A model generated the notes under the pieces. It worked only from the letters and a program-made list of their open reading frames with translations. It was not told the DNA's origin and did not search any database. The position numbers and the translations under genes were made by a program. A stretch of DNA of 32,402 nucleotides from a virus, in the IMG/VR virus record IMGVR_UViG_3300046474_000592, positions 1 through 32,402 of that record, one strand, 5' to 3'. This document shows, in pieces, positions 6,716 through 14,431 of this stretch; the stretch's first letter is position 1, and each line of letters starts with the position of its first letter.

Positions 6716-6967
6716 ATGGAAAGCTTACTTAAATTTCTAAATGGCATGGAAAAGGCAGATCGGCTGGCATTCTGCTTGGCCTGCGATACCTCGGAACGCT
6801 ATCTCAGAAAGGCGATTTCGATCAATCAACAACTGGGCGAAGGCCTGTGCATACGCATAGAGCGTGAATCGCAGCGACAAGTTTGCTGCGAGATGCTTCG
6901 TTCTGATGTTGACTGGGCCTATCTCCGTGGCACCTGTGGGTGTTGCTGTGCCTTTCCCAATACCTAG
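6716..6967 (+). CDS. Cro-like regulator (YdaS-type)
   Basis: An 83-aa HTH protein. The start was moved to ATG 6716. The pattern LLKFLNGMEKADRLAFCLACDTSERYLRKAI, split over two helices, followed by SQRQVCCEMLRSDVDWAYLRGT, matches the YdaS/Cro family found opposite phage repressors. It should bind the OR sites and favour lytic growth. The ATG is only about 7 bp from the PR -10 and no Shine-Dalgarno fits, so the mRNA is probably leaderless. A Cys-rich C-terminus (CGCCC) is unusual. Confidence 0.8.
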   Translation: MESLLKFLNGMEKADRLAFCLACDTSERYLRKAISINQQLGEGLCIRIERESQRQVCCEMLRSDVDWAYLRGTCGCCCAFPNT

Positions 6968-6980
6968 AACTTTACACGTC

Positions 6981-6993
6981 TGAAACGGTTTCA
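6981..6993. promoter_or_regulatory. Inverted repeat upstream of ymfL-like gene
   Basis: TGAAACGGTTTCA is a perfect palindrome around one central base, 25 bp before the YmfL-like ORF. It could be an operator for another regulator, but it occurs only once and no matching promoter was identified. Confidence 0.3.
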
Positions 6994-7018
6994 AAAACCA
7001 TAATTTTTAGGAATTAGT

Positions 7019-7507
7019 ATGGATCTTCGCAAGGCAGTTGTACGAATGGTGAATGCAGTGAACGGCGGCTGGACTGTGGCTGCTGCGCATTTGGGAATGA
7101 CGGAAAACGCGCTCCGCAATCGCGTTTACGAGACCAAGGGACAGACGTTATCGACTAATGACAAACTCGCGCTTCAAGACTTATCGGGTACGCGGCATTT
7201 TGCCGAAGCGGTGGCGGCGATTAGCAATGGTACGTTTACCCCGTTGCCCGAAGTGGGGCAGCTTGCCAGCGATTCCGTGCAGCAGCAGTTCAATCAAGTT
7301 TACGTACAGTTGGGCGAGCACTTTAAGCTGTTCATGGCCGCCATTGATGACGGTGTCATCGATACCGTAGAGCGAGCCGACATTCAAGAGCATGGTGCGG
7401 AATTGCATCGAAACGTCGAGCAGTTGCGCGTGCTGATGTTTAGCATGTACTGCCGTGATACCGGTAAGGCCAAGGTCGGCGTTTCTGCGGAGGTGGCTCA
7501 TGGCTAA
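7019..7507 (+). CDS. YmfL-family putative regulatory protein
   Basis: A 162-aa protein of the YmfL type, a CII-like regulatory family. The N-terminal half has an HTH pattern: VNAVNGGWTVAAAHLGMTEN, then ALRNRVYETKGQ, and a GTRHFAEAVAAISNGTF segment at about 57-74. The second half is helical. It follows cro in the rightward operon, the place of cII in lambda, so a role in lysogeny control is inferred. Its stop overlaps the next gene's start. Confidence 0.75.
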   Translation: MDLRKAVVRMVNAVNGGWTVAAAHLGMTENALRNRVYETKGQTLSTNDKLALQDLSGTRHFAEAVAAISNGTFTPLPEVGQLASDSVQQQFNQVYVQLGEHFKLFMAAIDDGVIDTVERADIQEHGAELHRNVEQLRVLMFSMYCRDTGKAKVGVSAEVAHG

Positions 7508-7928
7508 TCACGAACTGCCTCGCCGCGAGAGCTCGCGGCACGTCGCGTTGCGCGCCCTGCATAACATGGGCGGTGATGGCAAGATTCCAGCTTGGATGCG
7601 TGTGCTGAACTGGAAAGGCAAGCAGTTCTTCTTTTATCGCGATGTGGTGGCCGGATTAGAGCGCTGCGGCTTGGTCGAAACGGAGGGCGGTGAATGTAAG
7701 GTTACTCCAGCCGGCCGTATCTATTTAGGTGTACCAGTAGATCAGGCTCCCAAGGAACCCGCTATTCCTGTTGGCCCGCGCTATGTGCCGCCGCAACGAC
7801 CACTCAATCTGAATCGTCATCGCCCAGCTATGCCAACGCGGGACGGCGCATTCGATTTTCGCAGCATCCCGTCGCGCATGGCTAATGAAAGCGTCCCATA
7901 CAAGGGCGGTGCCGCGCGCTTCCTCTAA
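7500..7928 (+). CDS. Hypothetical winged-helix-like early protein
   Basis: A 142-aa protein starting at ATG 7500 inside the end of the YmfL gene (8-bp overlap). An upstream in-frame start at 7455 is less likely. Residues about 12-75 (VALRALHNMGGDGKIPAWM, FFFYRDVVAGLERCGLVET, then VTPAGRIYLG) look like a winged-helix fold ending in a turn typical of such domains. The C-terminal half is proline- and arginine-rich and probably disordered. I do not recognise the family; a DNA-binding role fits the position before the replication genes. Confidence 0.55.
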   Translation: MANHELPRRESSRHVALRALHNMGGDGKIPAWMRVLNWKGKQFFFYRDVVAGLERCGLVETEGGECKVTPAGRIYLGVPVDQAPKEPAIPVGPRYVPPQRPLNLNRHRPAMPTRDGAFDFRSIPSRMANESVPYKGGAARFL

Positions 7929-7945
7929 AGGCTGATACACCTTAT

Positions 7946-9073
7946 ATGAATTACTACCCTCATCACATCGGCGACTTCAACAGCTCGACCCGGCATTTAA
8001 CGCGCTTAGAGCGCGGTATCTTCCGGGACATGCTGGATCTGTACTACGAGAAGGAAAGCCCGCTGCCCGCAGACCAGCGCACGTTGTTTCGCCGTTTGCT
8101 CATCGTGACGCCTGAGGAGATCGAAGCGGCGACGCAGGTGCTCGCAGATTTCTTTGTGCTGACCGATGCCGGTTGGGCTAATGCCCGCTGCGAACAAGAG
8201 ATCAGTGACTATCGCGCCGGTCAGCGTAACGCGAATGCTGGCGCACGCGCTCGTGCATGGCAGGCCGTCGAGAAACGACTGGCGACTGACATTGCCGGGA
8301 CTAACTACCTCATGGCCGAGCAGCGGTTGTTGGAGTTCGTGCGTCAGTACGGCGGCTCGCCAGAGACCGATGCGCAGGCTGAACGTATCGCCAGCTTGAA
8401 GCAGCCACCCAAAGGCGGTTTTGATTTCGACGCTGCCGGCATCGGCTTTCTTTCGACTGGCAGTTCGGCTGGTGCGCCAGCAGTTGATTCGGAAGCCAAT
8501 CGCGGATCAATCGCGGATAGTCCTCGGATCAACCGCGATGTATCCGCGCATGAACCGCAGATCAATCGCGGATCAATCGCGGATGATGCGCGGATGCCAA
8601 TCGCTGATCCCAACCAGAACCATAACCATAACCAGAACCATAACCATAACCAGAACCACTATACCCCCCCAACACAGCCAACACAGATCGGAGACTGCGC
8701 ACGCGGTGCGGTGGCCTTGAGCGTGGAATTTCGCAAGCATGGGGTGATGACGCAGCCAGCTAACCCGGTCTTGCAGGAAATGGCCTCGCAAGGTGTAACG
8801 CCGCAAACCGTGGCCGCTGCCTGTGAGGAAGCCCGCAAGACGAAGCCCGGATCGTTAAACCTCGGCTACGTGAAGGGCATCTTGGAGCGCTGGGCGCGAG
8901 AGGCAACGGCCATGAACGTGTCCGGTGCGCGACAACAGGCACGCCATCAGGGAAACAACTTGACCGCCACGCGCATGGCGACCATTGCAGGATTGACCGG
9001 AGGAGCAACGCATGTTGCAGCAGACAACATCATCGACATTACCCCATCAGCCGATACCGCTCAGTTGGGTTGA
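7946..9073 (+). CDS. DUF1376/YdaU-type replication initiator (O-like)
   Basis: A 375-aa protein. The N-terminal DUF1376 domain (about 1-95; YYPHHIGDFNSSTRHLTRLERG, split after ST, then a compact winged helix) is common in phage replication initiators. A linker (about 150-250) contains repeated NRGSIAD and NHNQ elements whose DNA forms the candidate origin. The C-terminal part (about 255-340) is helical and may contact the P-like loader. ATG 7946 has only a distant AAAGG. Its last 62 bases overlap the P-like gene. Replication initiation is inferred by analogy to lambda O and the downstream P-like gene. Confidence 0.8.
   Translation: MNYYPHHIGDFNSSTRHLTRLERGIFRDMLDLYYEKESPLPADQRTLFRRLLIVTPEEIEAATQVLADFFVLTDAGWANARCEQEISDYRAGQRNANAGARARAWQAVEKRLATDIAGTNYLMAEQRLLEFVRQYGGSPETDAQAERIASLKQPPKGGFDFDAAGIGFLSTGSSAGAPAVDSEANRGSIADSPRINRDVSAHEPQINRGSIADDARMPIADPNQNHNHNQNHNHNQNHYTPPTQPTQIGDCARGAVALSVEFRKHGVMTQPANPVLQEMASQGVTPQTVAAACEEARKTKPGSLNLGYVKGILERWAREATAMNVSGARQQARHQGNNLTATRMATIAGLTGGATHVAADNIIDITPSADTAQLG
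8496..8664. repeat. Iteron array and AT-rich repeats: candidate phage origin
   Basis: CAATCGCGGAT occurs exactly at 8497, 8508, 8563 and 8574, with weaker copies near 8530 and 8598. Paired copies are 11 bp apart and the pairs 66 bp apart, so all face one side of the helix. They are followed at 8612-8664 by an A-rich block built on AACCATAACCATAACCAG. Iterons plus an AT-rich stretch inside the initiator gene is the layout of lambda ori. Confidence 0.65.
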
Positions 9074-9719
9074 ATCGCTCTTCAAACGGATGTTGTTTTC
9101 GTATGGAACGCGCTTCGCGGATCTTTGGGCGGGCGTCGATAGCAACGAGCTGAAAGCATTTTGGGCAGATCGACTGGGCGCATTGACGCGCGATGAACTC
9201 GCTACCGGCTATCGCATGATGGAGTCGTTGGGCAGACCGCCGACACTGCCGGAATTCATCAAGCTCTGCCGTCCCAATCTCGATCCTGAGGTTGCGTTTT
9301 ACGAGGCGATAGAGCAAGGGCGTAAGCGTGAGCTGGCAGACCCTGACAACCCGGACGAGTGGTCGCATGCCGCGATCTACTGGGCGTGGGTCAAGGTTGG
9401 AGGATTTGCGATTGCCAATCAGGGATACGAGGCGTTGCGCTCGCGCTGGTCGGAAACCCTGCGCAATTGCGCCAATGATCCGGGCCTGCCGGCGGTGCCG
9501 AAGAAGGAGCTGGCACTGCCCGCGCCGGGTAAGACCAGATTACAGCCGGAGCGTGCAAGAAAGCTTCTGGCGGATTTGAAAGTAAAAACCATGCCGGCCA
9601 GTGTCATTAGCCGGAACACGGATTGGGCGGAATCGATATTGGAGAGGAATCAGCGAGGCGAGATAGTGAGCATCGCGGCATTGGAGATGGCAATGGCCGC
9701 GTTAGGCAGGCGGACGTAG
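9012..9719 (+). CDS. Replication protein P-like (helicase loader)
   Basis: A 235-aa protein. Residues about 16-90, with the patterns SLFKRMLFSYGTRFADLW and FWADRLGALTRDEL followed by RPPTLPEFIKLCRP, match the phage replication protein P family. This family delivers the host DnaB helicase to the initiator at the origin. The C-terminus is helical and basic. ATG 9012 has a good GGAGG 8 nt upstream and lies inside the O-like gene, so the pair is coupled. Confidence 0.8.
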   Translation: MLQQTTSSTLPHQPIPLSWVESLFKRMLFSYGTRFADLWAGVDSNELKAFWADRLGALTRDELATGYRMMESLGRPPTLPEFIKLCRPNLDPEVAFYEAIEQGRKRELADPDNPDEWSHAAIYWAWVKVGGFAIANQGYEALRSRWSETLRNCANDPGLPAVPKKELALPAPGKTRLQPERARKLLADLKVKTMPASVISRNTDWAESILERNQRGEIVSIAALEMAMAALGRRT

Positions 9720-9761
9720 TGAACGAATAGCGAATGAACGAGGGCGGAAAGGAAGTTGGGT

Positions 9762-10334
9762 ATGGGGGCAATGTTGGAAGTTGAAGGTCTGGTGTTTGTT
9801 GAGGAACCAAAGCGCGTCGCCGCCGCGCGCGTGGAGCATGATGTGCGTGGCCTTGCGCCGATGGGACAGCGCGCGTTTCATGCACGCATGGAGAACTGGC
9901 GTCGTGTTGTCACCAGCAAGGCGGGCGCGGGTGCATCGGCATCGGTGTGCGCAACGTGGGCGCGGTGGTACGTTGCGCTGCGCACGTCGGAAGCGCCACC
10001 GCAGCAAGACGTGCTGGACGAGAAGTACAAACCGCCGCGCCCGCTTGTGTCGGCTGACGAGCTAGACGGTTGGCTGGTGGAGGAGGCATATCGCAAACTG
10101 TCTGATTTCAATGACCGTATGGCGCTCAAGTGCCGTCACATCTATGGCTTCGATGAAGCGCGCACGCGCACGAAATTGAATGGTGTTCGTGGTTCGCATG
10201 TGCGCTTGGTGATTGCGCGTGCAGAAAAAAATTTACAAACCATCTTGAAAAAGCTTGACGATCAAAATATGATTCGACCTACAACTTGTCTGCCGGGGTG
10301 TCCCGAGCCTACAGCCGCAACGGCGTCTCCTTGA
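9762..10334 (+). CDS. Q-like late regulator candidate
   Basis: A 190-aa protein. ATG 9762 was chosen because AAGGA lies 8 nt upstream. The C-terminal part (VEEAYRKLSDFNDRMALKC, then HIYGFDEARTRTKLNGVRGSH and a helix with VIARAEKNLQTILKKL) resembles the compact helical C-terminal region of phage Q antiterminators and related DUF1133-type proteins. The location supports this: last early gene, with a strong promoter in its 3' end and a terminator 38 bp after its stop, before the packaging genes. The family call is tentative. Confidence 0.5.
   Translation: MGAMLEVEGLVFVEEPKRVAAARVEHDVRGLAPMGQRAFHARMENWRRVVTSKAGAGASASVCATWARWYVALRTSEAPPQQDVLDEKYKPPRPLVSADELDGWLVEEAYRKLSDFNDRMALKCRHIYGFDEARTRTKLNGVRGSHVRLVIARAEKNLQTILKKLDDQNMIRPTTCLPGCPEPTAATASP
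10245..10273 (+). promoter_or_regulatory. Candidate late promoter PR'
   Basis: TTGAAA (10245-10250) and TATGAT (10268-10273) are 17 bp apart, inside the 3' end of the Q-like gene. A transcript starting near 10280 would meet the terminator at 10372 after about 90 nt, as lambda PR' meets tR'. Confidence 0.6.
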
Positions 10335-10371
10335 TGGAGGCGCGCGTGCGTCTGTAGCGTAACAAGTAGCC

Positions 10372-10399
10372 AAAGGCCCGCCAACCAGCGGGCCTTTTT
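10372..10399 (+). terminator. Rho-independent terminator (tR'-like)
   Basis: AAAGGCCCGC and GCGGGCCTTT form a 10-bp stem with a 6-nt CAACCA loop, followed by T residues. It separates the early operon from the packaging genes. Confidence 0.88.
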
Positions 10400-10412
10400 C
10401 ATTTCTACGGTC

Positions 10413-10428
10413 GTGCATACGTCTGCAC
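10413..10428. repeat. Dispersed 16-bp palindrome, copy 3
   Basis: GTGCATACGTCTGCAC, identical to copy 1. It lies 13 bp after the tR'-like terminator and before the HNH gene, at the early/late boundary. Confidence 0.7.
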
Positions 10429-10444
10429 AAAATCGGAGGCGACG

Positions 10445-10795
10445 ATGCCCATCTCAGCGCCGCGTCCTTGTTCCTTTCCGACTTGCTCAGTGCTGGTGCG
10501 TGACGGCAGTGGCCGATGCGCTAAGCATCCTCGCGAGCAGTGGCAGCGAGCGAAGCCAACCAAGCGCATCACTGGACGGCGATTGCAGGCGATGCGTGCA
10601 GCGCTGTTTGCTCGTGAACCGTTGTGCGCTGAATGCACAAGGCAGGGACGAGTAACGCCAGCAACGCAGCGCGATCACATCATACCGCTGGCAGAAGGCG
10701 GCGTAGATGACGAGACGAACGAGCAGGGCTTGTGTGAGCCATGCCACGATGAAAAGTCAGCGCGTGAAGCAGTGCGTGGACGACGCAGGGCGTAG
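10445..10795 (+). CDS. HNH endonuclease (packaging-associated)
   Basis: A 116-aa HNH nuclease. Zinc-binding CAEC (about 60-63) and CEPCH (about 98-102) pairs surround the core RDHIIPLAEGG...N. Small HNH proteins next to terminase genes in HK97-type cos phages assist cohesive-end cleavage by the terminase. ATG 10445 has GGAGG 5 nt upstream. It is the first gene after the late terminator. Confidence 0.9.
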   Translation: MPISAPRPCSFPTCSVLVRDGSGRCAKHPREQWQRAKPTKRITGRRLQAMRAALFAREPLCAECTRQGRVTPATQRDHIIPLAEGGVDDETNEQGLCEPCHDEKSAREAVRGRRRA

Positions 10796-10995
10796 CTGCT
10801 GACCGGTTGCCTGCGGCATCGGTCGAACAGTTCGAGGGGGAGGGCGGGTCGAAAGTCGGGGCCGAATTTCCCGGAAACCGACTGGTTCCCTGAATTTTTT
10901 CGCGGAGTGAAAACTACCCCCTAGGGGTTTCACCCTTTCCGGCATTACACCCCATCCCAACAACAACTTCCGGCAGTCGCGGTGGAGTTTCGATC
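10796..10995. other. Candidate cos region between HNH and terS
   Basis: A 200-bp non-coding gap at the usual position of cos in this phage type. It holds a G-rich stretch (10834-10860) with GCGGGTCGAAAG at 10844-10855, which resembles the GCGGGCGAAG cohesive end I recall for phage phiE125. An imperfect inverted repeat lies at 10907-10933 (GTGAAA...CCCC / GGGG...TTTCAC). The cleavage site cannot be fixed from sequence alone. Confidence 0.5.
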
Positions 10996-11478
10996 ATGGA
11001 TATCAAAAATCAATTCGGCACGGCGCTGCCGGCGGTCGGTGCCAGCGCCGTGACTGCGGTCGGTGCGCTGTCGTCGCCCGCGCCGCCGCCAGCAATTGGG
11101 CTGACCAGTCCAGAACAACAAGTCTACGACTACATCTGCGAATCACTGCGCAGCGCCGGCATCGAACACATGACGGCGGGAATGCCGATTGCCGTCATCG
11201 TGCGTACGTTCATCGACTGGATGCGGGCGCGGGAGGAATGCGAAGAGAAGGGCCGCGTACAAATTTCTAAAACGGGTTGGGCGACGCCCACGCCGTGGGC
11301 AGATGACGAAAAGCGTTTGAAGATGGAGTTGGGACAATGGTTGCCGAAAGCGTGTCTGACAATTCCATCCCTCGCGCGGGTCCGAAAGGACACCGGGCCG
11401 CAGGGGCAGCAAGACGATCTATTCGCAAGCCTCGTAAATCACGGCATAAGCTCTCCCCGAAAAAACTCGCCGCACTGA
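10996..11478 (+). CDS. Terminase small subunit (P27 family)
   Basis: A 160-aa protein with the P27-type organisation: a flexible Ala/Pro-rich N-terminus, then a helical domain from about residue 35 (SPEQQVYDYICESLRSAG) that contains the DNA-binding helices. It should recognise cos and recruit the large subunit. ATG 10996 has GGAG upstream. The last 142 bases overlap terL in another frame. Confidence 0.8.
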   Translation: MDIKNQFGTALPAVGASAVTAVGALSSPAPPPAIGLTSPEQQVYDYICESLRSAGIEHMTAGMPIAVIVRTFIDWMRAREECEEKGRVQISKTGWATPTPWADDEKRLKMELGQWLPKACLTIPSLARVRKDTGPQGQQDDLFASLVNHGISSPRKNSPH

Positions 11479-13190
11479 CGCCTGACGTCCTGCACGAGTG
11501 GGACACGGCCTACGGGTTGCCGGTTTTGCGCGGTGAGGTGACAGTTGGCCGGTACGTATTCCTCGCCGTGCAGCGGCACTATCAAGACCTGATCGACGGC
11601 GCATATCGCGGCCTGTACTACTCGCCCGAGCATAGTCGCCACATCATCGACTACATCCAGCGCTTCTTTGTCCACATCAAGGGGCCGCTGGCGGGCAAGC
11701 CGATCTTGCTCGACCCTTGGCAGCGCTTCTGGACGGCGGTGCTGTATGGCTGGCGTCGCGCCAGCGATGGCGGTCGCCGGTTCAGTCGCGCATACGAAGA
11801 GGTCGCGCGCAAGAACGGCAAGAGCACTTGGAAGGGGCCGCAGGGAGCCTACTTGTTCTCGATGGATGGCGAGGCTGGCGCGGAGGTGTACGCGGTTGCC
11901 ACAACACGCAATCAGGCGATGACGGTTTTTAAGCCTGCCTTCGACAACATCCGGCGCTGGGCCAAGCGCTCGCCGGGTGTCGCCCGGTCCTTCAAGATCT
12001 ACGCGGGCCTCAATCATGAAAAGGTCGAGCTAGACGATAACTCGGTGTTCATGCCATTGCCGGCGAATGCAGAAAATCTCGACGGTTTAAATCCATCGGC
12101 CATCCTGTTTGACGAGCTGCACGCGCAGAAGCACCGGGACGTGTGGGACGTGATGGAGTCGGCACTGGGCGCGCGGAGCCAACCGCTGCTCTCGGCCATC
12201 ACTACGGCGGGCTTCATCCTCGACGGCATCTGTACCGAGCTCCGTGATTACCTGATCTCGGTTCTGGAGGGGCGACGCAAAGACGATTCGTTCTTCGGCT
12301 ACGCCTACACGCTGGACGAGGGCGATGATCCTTTCGATGAATCGAACTGGCCCAAGGCCAATCCCGGCTTGGGCTTGTCTAAGACGGTTGAGTACATGCG
12401 GGCGCAGGCACGCAAAGCTGCCGCCTTGCCGGGCGCGCGCGTGAACTTCTTCACGAAGGATTTGAATATTTGGTGCAACAGCGCCGACGGCTGGTTTGAT
12501 ATGGCAGCTTGGGATGCCGGCAAACGCAAGTTCGATCCGGCGGTTCTCAAGGGCCGTCGCTGCTATGGCGGTCTTGATCTTGCATCCACGCGCGACCTGA
12601 CCGCCTTCACTCTAGTGTTCCCGCCGGATGAAGAGGGCGAGGATTGGTATGTGCTGGTGTGGTTCTGGTGTCCGCAGGACAAGGTAACGACGCAGTCGGC
12701 AGATGACGCCGCGCCTTACGAGGCATGGGTTCGCGCCGGCTGGCTCACCGCTACAGAGGGCAACGTCACTGACTACGGGCCGGTGCGCGACAAGATCCTG
12801 CAAGCCATGCGCGAGTTCGAAATTGTTGAAATCGGCTTTGACCGCTGGAACGCGTTGCAGCTCGCCAATGAACTCATGGCGCAAGGCGTGCCATTGGTCG
12901 AGGTGCCACAGAACACGGGCGGCATGTACCCCGGCAGCAAATTGCTGGAAGAGCTCGTGTACGGCAAGCGACTCCAGCACGGCGGCAATCCAGTCTTGCG
13001 CTGGTGCGCCAGTAACACGGCTCTCCTGTTCGACACGAACGGGAACTATCGGCCAGACAAAAAGAAGTCGAATGCCAACGGTCGAATCGACGGCGTTGTA
13101 GCAACCGTAATGGCCTTGAGCCGGGTAGCTGCTGCCAACGATCTAGAAGGCCAGTTCGATGACTTCATCAACGGATCAATCAGCACATGA
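11337..13190 (+). CDS. Terminase large subunit (HK97 type)
   Basis: A 617-aa packaging motor. Walker A is ARKNGKST (about 157-164), Walker B is AILFDE with Asp259-Glu260, and the nuclease domain opens with GGLDLAST near residue 405. It cuts cos and drives DNA into the prohead through the portal. No in-frame ATG exists near the terS stop, so translation must start inside terS: ATG 11337 has GGAG 8 nt upstream. A basic stretch at about 18-40 (many Arg/Lys) precedes the conserved domain. The stop overlaps the portal start. Confidence 0.95.
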   Translation: MVAESVSDNSIPRAGPKGHRAAGAARRSIRKPRKSRHKLSPKKLAALTPDVLHEWDTAYGLPVLRGEVTVGRYVFLAVQRHYQDLIDGAYRGLYYSPEHSRHIIDYIQRFFVHIKGPLAGKPILLDPWQRFWTAVLYGWRRASDGGRRFSRAYEEVARKNGKSTWKGPQGAYLFSMDGEAGAEVYAVATTRNQAMTVFKPAFDNIRRWAKRSPGVARSFKIYAGLNHEKVELDDNSVFMPLPANAENLDGLNPSAILFDELHAQKHRDVWDVMESALGARSQPLLSAITTAGFILDGICTELRDYLISVLEGRRKDDSFFGYAYTLDEGDDPFDESNWPKANPGLGLSKTVEYMRAQARKAAALPGARVNFFTKDLNIWCNSADGWFDMAAWDAGKRKFDPAVLKGRRCYGGLDLASTRDLTAFTLVFPPDEEGEDWYVLVWFWCPQDKVTTQSADDAAPYEAWVRAGWLTATEGNVTDYGPVRDKILQAMREFEIVEIGFDRWNALQLANELMAQGVPLVEVPQNTGGMYPGSKLLEELVYGKRLQHGGNPVLRWCASNTALLFDTNGNYRPDKKKSNANGRIDGVVATVMALSRVAAANDLEGQFDDFINGSIST

Positions 13191-14422
13191 TGAAATTTTT
13201 TACCTCACTGCGGTCGTACATCGGTCGCGCGGGTGCGACTGCTGCGACAACCGGCGTGCAAGACGGCCTGCCGGGTAGCTCGCTGATTGACGAGACGCGG
13301 CAGCTCGGCGTTGACGGTGCGCTGCAACTGAGCACGGTATGGGCCTGCGTGGACCGCCGTGCGACGACAATCGCCAGTTTGCCGTGCTTCGTCTACAAGC
13401 AAGTATCGGGCGAGAAAACGCTGGCGCGTACGGATCGGCTGTACACGATCCTGCACGACCAGCCGAACTCGCGGATGACCCCGTTTGAATTCTGGCGCGC
13501 AATGATGATGTGGTACGACATGCGTGGCAATGCCTATGCACGCATTGACCGCGATAGCAAGGGCGAGGCCTTGGCCCTGTGGCCCATGCCAAGCGATCAG
13601 GTCGAGCCCATCGTGTTAGAGAGTGGCTCGATGGTGTACCGCTATCGGATCGGAAACGATATTGCCGTACTGGCCGCAGAGAACGTGCTGCATCTAAAGG
13701 GCTTGGGCAACGGCACTATCGGCCTGTCCAAACTGGAGTTCATGGCAGCGACCATCGACGGCGCTGCCAAAACCCAAAACGACGCTCACAAGATGTTCGG
13801 CGCTGGCGGCAAGCCTTCGGGCGTGCTGATGCTCGACAAGGTGCTCAACAAGGAACAGCGCGAAGCGGTCAAGCGCAACTTCGCCGACCTTGGCGAAGGC
13901 AGCACGAATCGCCTGCATGTGCTGGAAGCGAACATGAAGTACGAGCAGGTATCGATGACGCCGGCTGAACGTCAACTGCTAGAAACGCGCCGCTTCGACG
14001 TAGAAGAGATTTGCCGCTGGTTCGACGTTCCGCCTGTGCTGGTGCATCACGCCAATGTGACGGCGTGGGGCTCGGGCATTGAGCAGATCCGCGAAGGCTG
14101 GTGCGTGTTCTCGATCATGCCGATGATCGTCAGCATCGCACAGGCGATTCGCAAGTGCGTGCTGACGCCGCGCCAGCGCGCCACGATGGTAGTCGAATTC
14201 TCAATGGATGCCTTCTTACGGGCCACGCCTAAAGACCGCGCGGAAATCTATGCCAAGCATGTGCAGAACGGTATCCAGTCACGCTCGGAAGTGCGCCAAC
14301 TGGAAGGCTTGCCATACCGGGCCGAGGCCGATGTGCTCACGGCCCAATCTAACTTAGTGCCATTGGCAATGCTCGGCAAGGTCAAGGCCTCCGGTGGCGA
14401 TGGAAGTGCAATCGCACAGTAA
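13187..14422 (+). CDS. Portal protein (HK97 gp3 family)
   Basis: A 411-aa portal protein. The HK97-family landmarks are STVWACVDRRATTIASLPC at about 45-64, WYDMRGNAYARIDRD at about 109-123, and the FDVPPVLVH-containing segment near 280. It forms the ring at one capsid vertex through which DNA enters and to which the tail attaches. The ATGA overlap with terL indicates coupling; a second ATG three bases on is equally possible. Confidence 0.95.
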   Translation: MMKFFTSLRSYIGRAGATAATTGVQDGLPGSSLIDETRQLGVDGALQLSTVWACVDRRATTIASLPCFVYKQVSGEKTLARTDRLYTILHDQPNSRMTPFEFWRAMMMWYDMRGNAYARIDRDSKGEALALWPMPSDQVEPIVLESGSMVYRYRIGNDIAVLAAENVLHLKGLGNGTIGLSKLEFMAATIDGAAKTQNDAHKMFGAGGKPSGVLMLDKVLNKEQREAVKRNFADLGEGSTNRLHVLEANMKYEQVSMTPAERQLLETRRFDVEEICRWFDVPPVLVHHANVTAWGSGIEQIREGWCVFSIMPMIVSIAQAIRKCVLTPRQRATMVVEFSMDAFLRATPKDRAEIYAKHVQNGIQSRSEVRQLEGLPYRAEADVLTAQSNLVPLAMLGKVKASGGDGSAIAQ

Positions 14423-14431
14423 GGATATGAA

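Noticed and set aside
8612-8664. Short tandem repeats as a CRISPR array
   Set aside because: The units are contiguous, lack spacers and lie in an open reading frame, so an origin or linker repeat fits better.
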